Shown: positions 15,825 to 24,258 of the stretch, piece after piece
How positions within the stretch are numbered: position 1 is the stretch's first letter
How the letters are laid out: every line of letters starts with the position of its first letter
DNA from: Deltaproteobacteria bacterium
GTDB taxonomy: Bacteria > Desulfobacterota > Desulfobulbia > Desulfobulbales > Desulfurivibrionaceae
Length of the DNA: 64,000 nucleotides
NCBI GenBank assembly: GCA_021802645.1
Contig: JAJZRO010000006.1
Span: 1-64,000 of the forward strand
Direction: 5' to 3'
The notes under the pieces: model-generated
What the model saw: the letters and a program-made list of their open reading frames with translations, nothing else
Databases searched by the model: none
What the model was told of the DNA's origin: nothing
Position numbers and translations under genes: made by a program

Positions 15825-16841
15825 TCAGATGCGGTAATAGCTGCGGTACCACGTTACGAATTTTTCCAATCCCTCGGCCAGCGGCGTGGAAGGCCGGAAG
15901 CCGACGTCGCGGGTGAGATCGTCGATGTCGGCGTAAGTGGCCGGCACGTCGCCGTCCTGCATGGGCAGATACTCCCGGATCGCCTTTTTGCCGAGCAACT
16001 CCTCCAGGGTTTCGATGAAGTAGAGCAGTTCCTCGGGCTGGTTGTTGCCGATATTGTAGATCCGGTAGGGGCAGGTGCTGGTGGCGGGGTCGGGTTGGTC
16101 GCTGCGGAAGGCCGGATCGGCCTCGGGGCGCTTGTGCAGCACCCGGCAGACTCCTTCGACGATGTCGTCGATGTAGGTGAAGTCGCGTCGCATCTTGCCG
16201 TGGTTGAAGACCTTGATCGGTTCCCCGGCCAGGATCGCCTTGGTGAAAAGGAAATAGGCCATGTCCGGCCGGCCCCAGGGCCCATACACCGTGAAGAACC
16301 GAAGCCCGGTCACCGGCAGGCCGTAGAGATGGCTGTAGGTGTGGGCCAGGAGTTCGTTGGACTTTTTGGTGGCGGCATAGAGCGAGACCGGGTGGTCGAC
16401 GTTGTCGTGGACCGAGAAGGGAAACTTGGTGTTGGCGCCGTAGACCGAGCTTGAGGAGGCAAAGACCAGATGCTGCACACCGTTGTGGCGGCACCCTTCC
16501 AGGACGTTGACGAAGCCGACCAGATTGGCATCCACGTAAGCATTGGGGTTGAGGAGGGAGTAGCGCACCCCGGCCTGGGCCGCCAGATTCACCACCGCAT
16601 CGAAACGGTGTTCACTGAAAAGAGCGGCCATGCCCGGACGGTCGGCCAGGTCGATCTGGCGGAAGGTAAATTGGGGGTGCCCCTTCACCTGGGCGAGCCG
16701 CGCCTGTTTGAGTCCCGGATCGTAGTAGTCGTTCAGATTGTCGATGCCAACCACGGTTTTGCCCTCGGCGAGCAGGCGCTGGCAGAGGAAGGAACCGATA
16801 AACCCGGCGGCGCCGGTGACGAGGATGGTGTTGATCTTCAT
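15825..16841 (-). CDS. NAD-dependent epimerase, UDP-glucuronate 4-epimerase type
   Basis: A 338-residue short-chain dehydrogenase/reductase. It has the NAD motif TGAAGFIGS near residue 10, the NDYYDPGLK segment common in UDP-GlcA epimerases, the catalytic Ser-Ser-Ser and the YAATKK (YxxxK) motif near 150-156. Family members interconvert UDP-glucuronate and UDP-galacturonate. Co-transcription with ugd supports this substrate. The product would feed capsule, exopolysaccharide or LPS core assembly in the cytoplasm. Confidence 0.9.
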   Translation of the reverse strand: MKINTILVTGAAGFIGSFLCQRLLAEGKTVVGIDNLNDYYDPGLKQARLAQVKGHPQFTFRQIDLADRPGMAALFSEHRFDAVVNLAAQAGVRYSLLNPNAYVDANLVGFVNVLEGCRHNGVQHLVFASSSSVYGANTKFPFSVHDNVDHPVSLYAATKKSNELLAHTYSHLYGLPVTGLRFFTVYGPWGRPDMAYFLFTKAILAGEPIKVFNHGKMRRDFTYIDDIVEGVCRVLHKRPEADPAFRSDQPDPATSTCPYRIYNIGNNQPEELLYFIETLEELLGKKAIREYLPMQDGDVPATYADIDDLTRDVGFRPSTPLAEGLEKFVTWYRSYYRI

Positions 16842-16883
16842 GTGTTGTTCCCTTGCAGGAGCGTGAATGAAAAGTGTGCGGAC

Positions 16884-16912
16884 AGCTTAGGCGATTCAGG
16901 GAAGATTGCCAA
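16884..16912 (-). promoter_or_regulatory. Candidate sigma-70 promoter of the epimerase-ugd operon
   Basis: On the minus strand TTGGCA (16912-16907) and TAAGCT (16889-16884) are 17 bp apart, about 45 bp before the epimerase start. The -10 element is a partial match. Confidence 0.35.
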
Positions 16913-17043
16913 TTTTTTTTCCAGTTGACTGTCCCACTATTTGCTTGCTTCTTTCCCTGTTTTTGCCGACAATTTGCTCATGCGGTCCGGCGTTATTCCT
17001 CCCACCCTCCTGCTCCTCCCCCTCCATCAACCAAGGTGCGTCC

Positions 17044-18366
17044 ATGCGGAAACGGAAGAAGCTTTTCGTGCTGGATACCAATGTGATCCTGCACGACAGT
17101 TCCTGCATCTACCAGTTCGACGAACATGATGTGGCCATCCCGATCCCGGTCCTTGAAGAACTCGATCAATTCAAAAAGGGCAACGACGCCCTCAACTTTC
17201 ATGCCCGTGAATTCGCCCGCTCCCTCGATGCCCTAAGCGGCGACAAACTTTTCAACGGCGGGGTGCCGATCGGCGCGGGGCAGGGCAAGGTGAGCATCAA
17301 GCTCGACCGCGACATGCATCCCGATCTCGCCGGCAATTTTTCCACCCAGAAGACCGATCACCACATCCTGAACATCGCGTACCACCTGGCCCAGGAGGAC
17401 CGGGTCCGGCAGGTGATTCTGGTGACCAAGGACGTCAACCTGCGGATGAAGGCCAAGTCAGTCGGTATCTTGGCCGAGGATTACAAGACCGACCATGTCA
17501 AGGATGTCGATGCGCTTTATCGGGGGCACAGCATTCAGGAGGGGGTGCCGGAGCAGGTCTTTGCCCAGCTTTTCAACGGCACCGCCGACTGTGATGCGGC
17601 CGAGTTGCCGATAGCCAAGCAGCTCAAGGCCAATGAGTATATGATCCTACGCAACGGCGTCAAGTCGGCGCTGGGGGTTTATGATGCCGCCAGCCATCGT
17701 ATCCGCCGGGTGGAGCGGGCGATTTCCTACGGCGTTATGCCGCGCAACGCCGAACAGACCTTTGCCCTGGATGCCTTGCTCAACCGGGATGTCCAGCTGG
17801 TGACCATCACCGGCAAGGCCGGCACCGGCAAGACGTTGCTGGCCCTCGCCGCGGCTCTCAAGCGGAAGAAGGAGTACCGGCAGATTTTTATGGCCAGGCC
17901 GGTGGTGCCGCTCTCCAACAAGGATTTGGGGTATCTGCCCGGCGATGTGCATTCCAAGCTCGAGCCCTACATGCAGCCGCTTTTCGACAACCTGGGCGTT
18001 ATGCAGTTTCCCGAGGAGGAGAAGGGCGGCCGCAGCATCACCGAACTGCTGGCGGAAAAGAAACTGGTGATCGCGCCACTTGCCTATATTCGCGGCCGCT
18101 CGCTGGTGCAGGTCTTCTTCATTGTCGATGAGGCCCAGAACCTCACGCCCCACGAGATCAAGACCATCATCACCCGCGCCGGCGAGGGCACCAAGATCGT
18201 CTTCACCGGCGACATCTTCCAGATCGACCACCCCTACCTGGACAGCCACTCCAACGGCTTGAGCTATCTCATCGAGAAGATGCAGGGCCAGAAGCTTTAC
18301 GCCCACATCAACCTCGAAAAGGGCGAGCGCTCCGAGCTGGCCGAGCTGGCCAGCAACCTGCTTTAG
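17044..18366 (+). CDS. PhoH-family ATPase with N-terminal PIN domain
   Basis: The ATG at 17044 (AAGGTG upstream) gives 440 residues; longer in-frame readings start in non-coding sequence. The N-terminal half is a PIN-type nuclease domain (LDTNVILHD, then LEELDQFK and later acidic residues), and the C-terminal half is a PhoH P-loop ATPase with GKAGTGKT, the Walker B VDEAQN and the TGD motif. PIN-PhoH proteins act on RNA, often as helicase-nucleases. The two-domain form is common in bacteria. It converges on the APC permease with a 4-bp overlap of stop codons. No operon partner. Confidence 0.93.
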   Translation: MRKRKKLFVLDTNVILHDSSCIYQFDEHDVAIPIPVLEELDQFKKGNDALNFHAREFARSLDALSGDKLFNGGVPIGAGQGKVSIKLDRDMHPDLAGNFSTQKTDHHILNIAYHLAQEDRVRQVILVTKDVNLRMKAKSVGILAEDYKTDHVKDVDALYRGHSIQEGVPEQVFAQLFNGTADCDAAELPIAKQLKANEYMILRNGVKSALGVYDAASHRIRRVERAISYGVMPRNAEQTFALDALLNRDVQLVTITGKAGTGKTLLALAAALKRKKEYRQIFMARPVVPLSNKDLGYLPGDVHSKLEPYMQPLFDNLGVMQFPEEEKGGRSITELLAEKKLVIAPLAYIRGRSLVQVFFIVDEAQNLTPHEIKTIITRAGEGTKIVFTGDIFQIDHPYLDSHSNGLSYLIEKMQGQKLYAHINLEKGERSELAELASNLL

Positions 18367-19802
18367 CCCTTGCGCTTGTGGCGTCTTTTTCCCTGCGCGT
18401 TGCCGGGCGCCAGTTTGCTGTGGTGCATGGAGTAGCTGAAGTAGACGATCAGTCCCAGCACCAGCCAGACCGCGAAGCGGATCCAGGTCAGCGGCGGGAG
18501 GAAGGCCATCAGCGCTCCGCACGACACGGCGCCCATCAGCGGGAACACCGGGTTGAGTGGATTCTTGAACGGCCGGTGCAGGTGGGGTTGGCTGATGCGC
18601 AGCGCGATGACCCCGAGGCAGACGAGAACAAAGGCGGCCAGGGTGCCGATGTTGACCAGCTCGGCGAGTTCGCCCAAGGGAATGAAGCCGGCGATGGTGG
18701 CGATGATGACTCCGCAGAGACCGATGACCCGGACCGGGGTTTTGGTCTTCGGGTGGACGTCGGCAAAGAATTTGGCAAGCAGGCCGTCGCGGGACATGGC
18801 GAAAAAGACCCGAGTCAGGCCGTAGTAGAGGACCAGCATGACGGTGGTAAGTCCCGCGATGACCCCGGTGGCGACCAGGGCTGAGGCCCAGCGGATTCCC
18901 AGCAGTTGGAGGGAGTGAGCGACCGGCGAGGCGACATTCAGCTCGGTGTAGGAGACCACCCCGGTGAGCAGCCCGGAAACGAGGATATAGATGGCGGTGC
19001 AGAAGATCAGCGAGACGATGATGCCGATCGGCACGTCGCGTTGCGGATTTTTAGCCTCTTCCGCCGCGGTGGAAACGGCGTCGAAGCCGACGTAGGCGAA
19101 GAAGACCATGGCGGCGCCGGCCAGCACCCCGACGGGTTTGCCCTCCGGACTGGTGCCGCTCCAGCCGAAGGGCATGAACGGATGCCAGTTTGCGGGATTG
19201 ACGTGGGAACTGGCGACGGCCACGAAGACCGCGATGGTGATGAGCTTGATTACGACCATCACCATGTTGGTGCGGGCGCTTTCCCGGACCCCCATCATGA
19301 GCAACACCATGAGGACCAGGACGATGCCGGCGGCCGGCAGGTTGATGATGCCGCCCAGAATCGGCGCCTTGGTGAGCGCCTCGGGAAGCCCAAGACCCAT
19401 GGCGGCGAGGGCGTTGGTGAAGTAGCCAGCCCAGCCATTGGCCACCGCCGCCGTGGCCACTCCGTATTCCAGAATCAGATCCCAGCCGATGATCCAGGCG
19501 ATCAGTTCGCCAAAGGCGGCGTAGCTGTAGCCGTAGGCGCTGCCGCAGCCGCCGACCGCCGCGGCCAGCTCGGCGTAAGCGAGGGCCGCGAAGGTGCAGG
19601 CAATGCCGGCGACGACAAAGGAAAGCACGACCGCAGGACCCGCCTGGGTGGCGGCGGCAATGCCCGTCAGCACGAAGATGCCGGTACCGATGATGGCGCC
19701 GATGCCGAGAAAGGTGAGGTCAAAGGCGGAGAGGCATTTCTTCAGCCCCGTTTCCTCAAAATCGTCCGGCGTCGTAGTTTTGGTGCGAAAGATTTGCAGC
19801 AT
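18363..19802 (-). CDS. APC-superfamily amino acid permease
   Basis: A 479-residue inner-membrane transporter with about 12 transmembrane helices. The first helix has the family motif GIGAIIGTGIFVLTG, and the conserved VFFAYVGFDAVSTAAEEAKNP segment in helix 6 matches cationic or branched amino acid permeases (CAT/YfnA-like). The C-terminal tail is basic. It probably imports an amino acid by proton symport; the substrate cannot be decided. It is monocistronic and convergent with the PhoH gene, sharing 4 bp at the stop codons. Confidence 0.92.
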   Translation of the reverse strand: MLQIFRTKTTTPDDFEETGLKKCLSAFDLTFLGIGAIIGTGIFVLTGIAAATQAGPAVVLSFVVAGIACTFAALAYAELAAAVGGCGSAYGYSYAAFGELIAWIIGWDLILEYGVATAAVANGWAGYFTNALAAMGLGLPEALTKAPILGGIINLPAAGIVLVLMVLLMMGVRESARTNMVMVVIKLITIAVFVAVASSHVNPANWHPFMPFGWSGTSPEGKPVGVLAGAAMVFFAYVGFDAVSTAAEEAKNPQRDVPIGIIVSLIFCTAIYILVSGLLTGVVSYTELNVASPVAHSLQLLGIRWASALVATGVIAGLTTVMLVLYYGLTRVFFAMSRDGLLAKFFADVHPKTKTPVRVIGLCGVIIATIAGFIPLGELAELVNIGTLAAFVLVCLGVIALRISQPHLHRPFKNPLNPVFPLMGAVSCGALMAFLPPLTWIRFAVWLVLGLIVYFSYSMHHSKLAPGNAQGKRRHKRKG

Positions 19803-20097
19803 GGGCTCCCGTTCCTCGTGCCGATTGGGGTGTTGGCCTTGCGACCGATGTGAATGATCTGCTTGTTCGTTACCGGTATAGCCGGTTGGTTGGCGGATGT
19901 AAAGACCGTGCGAGGTTCGGGGCGCGAGAAGGGCGCGGAAACGAGAGGGAGGAGTGCGCCGGGATTTTCAGTTTGCAAGGTTGTCTTCGGCATGCTACGG
20001 TGACGCCAAAATTGCGGCGGCTGCGAGGGCGGGTGGGCCCGATTGCCGGTTATAAATTGATGGATGATTTTCGGGCGATGCTCCCCCTGGGGCGGAG

Positions 20098-21468
20098 ATG
20101 GTTTCGCAACAAACGATTGTCTACATACTCGACGATGAGCTGGTGACGGTCCGGCGCCTGGTGCAGGCGCTGGGACGCGATGGGTACCAGGTGGAGGGAT
20201 TTGTCACCGCTGGCGAGGCCATGAGCCGCATTGCCGAGCGGGCGCCCGATGTCCTGGTCACCGACGTGCGCCTCGGCGATGCCAATGCCCTGGATATGCT
20301 CCAGCACGTCGTTGGCCTGGCGCCCCAGACGATGATCATCCTCATGACCGGCTACGCCTCGATCAGTCAGGCGGTGGAGGCGATCAAGGGTGGGGCGTTC
20401 CACTACCTCGCCAAGCCGTTCCGTCTGGAGGAATTGCGACAGACCATCCGGGACGCCCTCCTGGCCCGGCAGGCGCGCCAGGGGGAAGGAGAGCCCGATT
20501 GGGAGGTCGGTGGCGGTGACCGGTTCGGTGAGCTCATCGGTCGCTCGTCGGCCATGCAGGAGGTCTTCAAGGCCATCCGGCAGGTGGCCTCGCTGAACTG
20601 CAACGTCCTCATCCAGGGAGAGAGCGGCACCGGCAAGGAACTGGTGGCGCGGGCGCTCCACGCCAACAGCCATCGAGCCAACCATCCCTTTATCCCCTTC
20701 AACTGCGGGGCCTTCAGTGTCGATCTGGTGGCCAACGAACTCTTTGGCCATGAAAAAGGCGCCTTCACCGGCGCGGTCAGCACCAAGCTGGGTCTCCTGG
20801 AGGCGGCGAACGGCGGCACGGTCTTTCTCGACGAGATTGGCGAGATGCCGCTTGCCATGCAGATCAAGCTCCTGCGCGTCATTCAGGAGCGGACCTTGCT
20901 GCGGGTCGGCGGGGTGACCCCGATCGCCATTGATGTCCGGATCATCGCGGCGACGAACCGCGACCTGGAAAAGATGGTGGCGGCGGGTGAGTTCCGGCAG
21001 GATCTCTTCTACCGCCTCAAGGTGGTGCTCATCGAGTTGCCGCCGCTCAGGGAACGGACCGAAGATATCCCGCTCCTGGTGAACCACTTTGTCTCCCTGG
21101 TCGCCGCCCAGTTCGGCAAGCCGGTCATTCCTGAGGTCGGGGCCGATTTTCTGGAGGTTCTGGCCTCCTATCCCTTCCCCGGCAATGTGCGGGAGTTGCA
21201 AAATATTGTCGAACGGGCGGTGGCGTTGGCCCAGGAGCCGGTCCTGACGCCGAAGGATCTGCCGCCCGACATTTTCCTGACCGAGGCGCGGCCGGCCCCG
21301 CCGGAGACGATGACCGACCATCTGAAGCTGCTCGAACAGGAGCACATCTTCGAGGTCTACCGCCGGACCGGCTTCAACCAGACCGAAACCGCCCGCCTGC
21401 TTGGTATCTCCCGGACTACTCTGTGGCGCCGCCTGAAAGAGTGCCATCTGATTCCGGACAAAAAGTAA
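20098..21468 (+). CDS. NtrC-family sigma-54-dependent response regulator
   Basis: A 456-residue activator in three parts. The receiver (1-120) has phospho-acceptor Asp56 in VTDVRL and the conserved Lys in LAKPF. The AAA+ domain (about 150-385) has Walker A GESGTGKE (174-181) and the sigma-54 contact loop GAFTGA (221-226), so it should open sigma-54 promoters. The C-terminal Fis-type helix-turn-helix ends in GISRTTLWRRL. No histidine kinase gene is adjacent. The downstream intergenic region holds a sigma-54 promoter and two matching upstream sites, so the target is most likely the following usp-TauE/SafE-TIGR02186 operon. The start at the ATG overlaps GGCGGAG. Confidence 0.95.
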   Translation: MVSQQTIVYILDDELVTVRRLVQALGRDGYQVEGFVTAGEAMSRIAERAPDVLVTDVRLGDANALDMLQHVVGLAPQTMIILMTGYASISQAVEAIKGGAFHYLAKPFRLEELRQTIRDALLARQARQGEGEPDWEVGGGDRFGELIGRSSAMQEVFKAIRQVASLNCNVLIQGESGTGKELVARALHANSHRANHPFIPFNCGAFSVDLVANELFGHEKGAFTGAVSTKLGLLEAANGGTVFLDEIGEMPLAMQIKLLRVIQERTLLRVGGVTPIAIDVRIIAATNRDLEKMVAAGEFRQDLFYRLKVVLIELPPLRERTEDIPLLVNHFVSLVAAQFGKPVIPEVGADFLEVLASYPFPGNVRELQNIVERAVALAQEPVLTPKDLPPDIFLTEARPAPPETMTDHLKLLEQEHIFEVYRRTGFNQTETARLLGISRTTLWRRLKECHLIPDKK

Positions 21469-21494
21469 CTCCCTCCCCGTTTTTATCCCCCTCT

Positions 21495-21511
21495 TGTTTC
21501 ATAGTTGAACA
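21495..21511 (+). promoter_or_regulatory. Putative activator site (UAS 1)
   Basis: TGTTTCATAGTTGAACA shares 14 of 17 bases with the site at 21561 and has partial dyad symmetry (GTTTCA and TTGAAC). It lies about 160 bp upstream of the sigma-54 promoter. Confidence 0.6.
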
Positions 21512-21560
21512 ACTGTTCCAGAATATTAAACCACCAAATTCCGCCAAGTTGCCATTATAG

Positions 21561-21577
21561 TGTTTCAAAGTGGAACT
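21561..21577 (+). promoter_or_regulatory. Putative activator site (UAS 2)
   Basis: TGTTTCAAAGTGGAACT repeats UAS 1 with three changes and has better dyad symmetry (GTTTCA, 3 bp, TGGAAC). The two sites are 66 bp apart centre to centre, and this one is about 90 bp from the -12 element, a usual distance for enhancer sites of NtrC-type activators. Confidence 0.62.
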
Positions 21578-21644
21578 CACGGCCTGGGTTCCCGTCTGCG
21601 GGCGCATAGGCGTGAAAGTCGTAAAAACAAAGAGATGTGCGATT

Positions 21645-21659
21645 TGGCACGGATAGTGC
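21645..21659 (+). promoter_or_regulatory. Sigma-54 promoter of the usp-TauE/SafE operon
   Basis: TGGCACG (21645-21651), 4 bp, then GTGC (21656-21659): the invariant GG (21646-21647) and GC (21658-21659) have the required 10-bp spacing. Only the first T of TTGC differs from consensus. It lies about 60 bp before the ATG at 21720. Confidence 0.82.
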
Positions 21660-21719
21660 TTGCGATGAGGGGCATTGGATGCCTCATCGTGGTGTTTCGA
21701 TCCGGAAGAGAGGAGCCGC

Positions 21720-22271
21720 ATGACCTCGGGGATTGCCCTTCTGCTGAACGGCTCCATGGCTGATCTTTCCGCCACCGTTCACGCTATTGCATTGGCGAAA
21801 CGAACCGCCAGCGTTGTCCATGCCGTGTTTGTCGAGACGGATGGGCGGGGGCAGAACGCCGGCGGCGAGGGCGACGGCCTGAAGGGCGGTGAAACCGAGG
21901 GCCGCGCCGCTCAGTTTATTGCATTGGCGTGTTGGTTGGGGGATGTGGAACAGGTGCGGGTTCACGTCCATACGTTGGAGAGTTGGGCCGATGAGCTGCT
22001 GGTGCGGTTCTGCAGCACCTATCGCATCTTCTGTCTGGTGCTCGGCGCTCGGGACCGGGAGGCCATCGTGCGCAAGGCCGCCTGGTTCGAGCGATTCCGG
22101 CGGCGCATTGCCGGGGAGCGCGATTGGTTTCTGCCGCTGCCCTGGTCGGTCATTATTGCGCCGTGGGAAAAGCCGGTTTTCGAACAGATGCTCAATCGAT
22201 TGAAACAGGGGGCCTGGAGCACTGCCGCCATCAAAAGGCTGGCGGGCAGCCTGCAACCAGGTCTCCTATAG
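21720..22271 (+). CDS. Universal-stress-protein-like protein
   Basis: With the ATG at 21720 (GAGGAG 5 bp upstream) the protein has 183 residues. The pattern of alternating strands and helices (GIALLLNG, VVHAVFVET, FCLVLGARD, WSVIIAP) fits a Usp/adenine nucleotide alpha-hydrolase-like fold, but the ATP-binding G-x2-G-x9-G(S/T) motif is not seen, so it may not bind ATP. It leads the sigma-54 operon, 38 bp ahead of the TauE/SafE transporter. Usp-like proteins next to membrane transporters often have regulatory roles; that is inference here. The name rests on fold pattern and context. Confidence 0.65.
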   Translation: MTSGIALLLNGSMADLSATVHAIALAKRTASVVHAVFVETDGRGQNAGGEGDGLKGGETEGRAAQFIALACWLGDVEQVRVHVHTLESWADELLVRFCSTYRIFCLVLGARDREAIVRKAAWFERFRRRIAGERDWFLPLPWSVIIAPWEKPVFEQMLNRLKQGAWSTAAIKRLAGSLQPGLL

Positions 22272-22309
22272 TTTAATGGGACCGAATCAAACTAAAGGGA
22301 GGAAAGGAA

Positions 22310-23236
22310 ATGTACATGTATCTTCCAATCGCCCTCACCAGCGTGAATTATCTGGTGGTGGTGGGCTTGGGACTGGCGGTCGGGTTGTTGTCCGGCCTCT
22401 TCGGCGTGGGTGGAGGCTTTCTCATGACCCCGCTTTTGATGATGATCGGCATTCCGCCGACCATCGCGGCGGCGACCGACGCCAACCAGATCGTGGCGGC
22501 TTCGGCCTCCGGCTGTTTTTCGCACTGGCGGCTGGGCAACGTCGATATCAAGATGGGGCTCCTGCTGACCCTGGGCGGTTTTGCCGGTGGCGCGGTGGGC
22601 GTGCAGGTGATTAAAGCCCTGCTTGCCGCCGGCGGTGCCGACTTCCTCATCAAGATGACCTACGTGGTCATGCTCGGTGTCGTCGGCATCTTCATGTTCT
22701 TTGAGAGCCTTTCGGCACTGAAGAAGCAGAAGGCGGGCACCACCAAGGAGCATCATGCTCCGAAGGCGGAAAAGAAGGGCGGCTTTTTTGCCTCCCTGCC
22801 GATGCAGACCCACTTCGAGAAATCCGGCGTCACCCACTCCGCCCTGGTGCCTCTCGTCCTCGGCGTTTTCGTCGGCGTTCTCGCGGCGATCATGGGTGTA
22901 GGCGGCGGCTTCATCATGGTGCCGGTCATGATCTACATGCTGCGCATGCCCATGCACGTGGTGGTGGGCACCGGCCTCTTCCAGGTGCTCTTCACCTGCA
23001 TCGAGGTTACCATTCTGCAGGCCTATTCCAACCATACCGTGGACTTCTTCCTGGCCCTGCTGCTCCTGATCGGTTCGGTGTTCGGCGCCCAGATCGGCAC
23101 CGCGCTTGGCAAGAAGCTCCATGGCGATCAGTTGAAGATCCTGCTCGCCATCATCGTGCTGGTGGTCACCGTAAAAATCGTGCTGGAACTGGTTCTGGAG
23201 CCCTCCATCCTTCTTTCCTACGCGGGAGGTCACTAA
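22310..23236 (+). CDS. TauE/SafE (TSUP) family transporter
   Basis: A 308-residue polytopic inner-membrane protein with about eight helices. Both halves carry the duplicated family motif of Gly-rich helix starts: GLLSGLFGVGGGFLMTP in the first half and GVLAAIMGVGGGFIMVP in the second. A charged cytoplasmic loop with a Lys-rich stretch links them. TSUP proteins export sulfite, sulfoacetate or other small organosulfur anions. AGGAAAGGAA precedes the ATG. It is followed with 1 bp gap by the TIGR02186 gene, a recurrent pair. The sigma-54 promoter upstream implies regulated use, perhaps on sulfur-oxyanion stress. Confidence 0.92.
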   Translation: MYMYLPIALTSVNYLVVVGLGLAVGLLSGLFGVGGGFLMTPLLMMIGIPPTIAAATDANQIVAASASGCFSHWRLGNVDIKMGLLLTLGGFAGGAVGVQVIKALLAAGGADFLIKMTYVVMLGVVGIFMFFESLSALKKQKAGTTKEHHAPKAEKKGGFFASLPMQTHFEKSGVTHSALVPLVLGVFVGVLAAIMGVGGGFIMVPVMIYMLRMPMHVVVGTGLFQVLFTCIEVTILQAYSNHTVDFFLALLLLIGSVFGAQIGTALGKKLHGDQLKILLAIIVLVVTVKIVLELVLEPSILLSYAGGH

Positions 23237-23237
23237 A

Positions 23238-24032
23238 ATGAAACGCACTGTGATGACCGTACTGAAACAGTGGGCAGCCGTGGCGGTCGCTGCCGCGGCG
23301 ATGATTGCCTTGCCGGCAGCGGCCCAGGCCGCCTTGACCTGCCAGGTGAACCCGACCAAGGTGCCGATTACGTTATCGTACCACGGCGCTAAGCTGACCA
23401 TCAGCGGCCAGAGCGCCCTCAACGACGAACTGGTGCTCAAGATCTCCACCCCGCCGAAGGATGCGGCCATGAAGTACAAGGGCAAGGCCGCCGGTCTCTT
23501 CTGGATGAAGAAGGGGACCATGGAGTTCAAGGGGGTGCCCCAGGTCTATCTGGTGAGCAGCACCGCCAAGCTGAACCTGATCCTCTCCGATGCCGAACGC
23601 CAGCAGTACCAGCTCGGCTATGACGCCATGGGGAACGCGGTCAAGGTGGAAGACAGCAAGGGCCAACCGGTGGAGCGGAAATGGTTCGACGAGTTTATCC
23701 GTTTTAAGGAAAAGGAGATGGTGTATAATATCCAGGAAGGCACCATCACCCGGAAACACGGCGAAAACGGCAACGCCTTCGAGGTCGTGATGGATTGGCC
23801 TTACCAGGCGGCGCCGGGCGTTTACAATGTCGAAGTCTTCGCCGTCAATGGCGGTAAAGTGGTCGACAAGGCGGCCACCACCTTTGAGGTGGAGCGGACC
23901 GGGCTCATCGCCGCCCTCTCCAAGATGGCGGTGGATCAGGCCGCGCTCTATGGGATTATGGCGGTTGCCATCGCCATGATGGCTGGCTTCGCGGTCGGGG
24001 TCATCTTCAAAAAAGGCGGTGGCAGCCATTAA
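23238..24032 (+). CDS. TIGR02186-family membrane-anchored periplasmic protein
   Basis: A 264-residue protein with an N-terminal signal segment (hydrophobic core then QAALT near 30), a periplasmic beta-rich domain (about 35-225), and a C-terminal transmembrane helix (about 237-257) ending in a short basic tail FKKGGGSH. This arrangement matches the TIGR02186 proteins that accompany TauE/SafE transporters. The role is not known; an accessory or substrate-handling subunit of the transporter is the natural inference. The gene starts 1 bp after the transporter's stop. No terminator was found downstream before the leader at 24142. Confidence 0.82.
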   Translation: MKRTVMTVLKQWAAVAVAAAAMIALPAAAQAALTCQVNPTKVPITLSYHGAKLTISGQSALNDELVLKISTPPKDAAMKYKGKAAGLFWMKKGTMEFKGVPQVYLVSSTAKLNLILSDAERQQYQLGYDAMGNAVKVEDSKGQPVERKWFDEFIRFKEKEMVYNIQEGTITRKHGENGNAFEVVMDWPYQAAPGVYNVEVFAVNGGKVVDKAATTFEVERTGLIAALSKMAVDQAALYGIMAVAIAMMAGFAVGVIFKKGGGSH

Positions 24033-24141
24033 GGCCCACAACGGGTAGAGTCGTTTCCGTAACTAACTGCCCGGTTCTCTGGTGGGGGCGCGTCATGGTG
24101 CAAGGTGGCGTGTCCCCACATTTGTTCCGTAGTTATAGTGC

Positions 24142-24215
24142 GCGGGCTCGGAGAGGTTCCGGCCCGCAGGCCTTATCGCCATGCCGACCGCGTTTGCCAC
24201 CGGGGTACCCCGGTG
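24142..24215 (+). other. Structured 5' leader of the dikinase-signalling cluster
   Basis: Two strong elements lie in the 226 bp between TIGR02186 and dikinase A. Stem 1 (24142-24167) pairs GCGGGC-CGGA with UCCG-GCCCGC (10 bp, one bulged U at 24148, 5-nt GAGGU loop). Element 2 (24198-24215) is a perfect 18-bp palindrome, CACCGGGGTACCCCGGTG. Neither has a T-run. The pattern matches no riboswitch consensus I know, and it ends about 45 nt before the ATG at 24259, where AAGGAAGGA gives a ribosome-binding site. Confidence 0.6.
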
Positions 24216-24258
24216 ACTGCCCTTCCCGCATGCTGGGGGGGATACTCCAAGGAAGGAT

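Noticed and set aside
15042-16454. Plus-strand open frame opposite ugd and the epimerase
   Set aside because: The minus-strand enzymes have complete active-site motifs; the plus frame lacks any recognisable domain.
16925-16953. TTGACT near 16925 as a -35 for the PhoH gene
   Set aside because: At 17 bp spacing the -10 would be CTTCTT, which is not a usable match.
18906-19853. Plus-strand open frame opposite the APC permease
   Set aside because: The permease has its family motifs and 12-helix pattern; the antisense is a low-complexity artefact.
24033-24258. Cobalamin, TPP, glycine or c-di-GMP riboswitch in the dikinase leader
   Set aside because: None of the class-defining core sequences was found by eye, so the leader is reported only as structured and unassigned.
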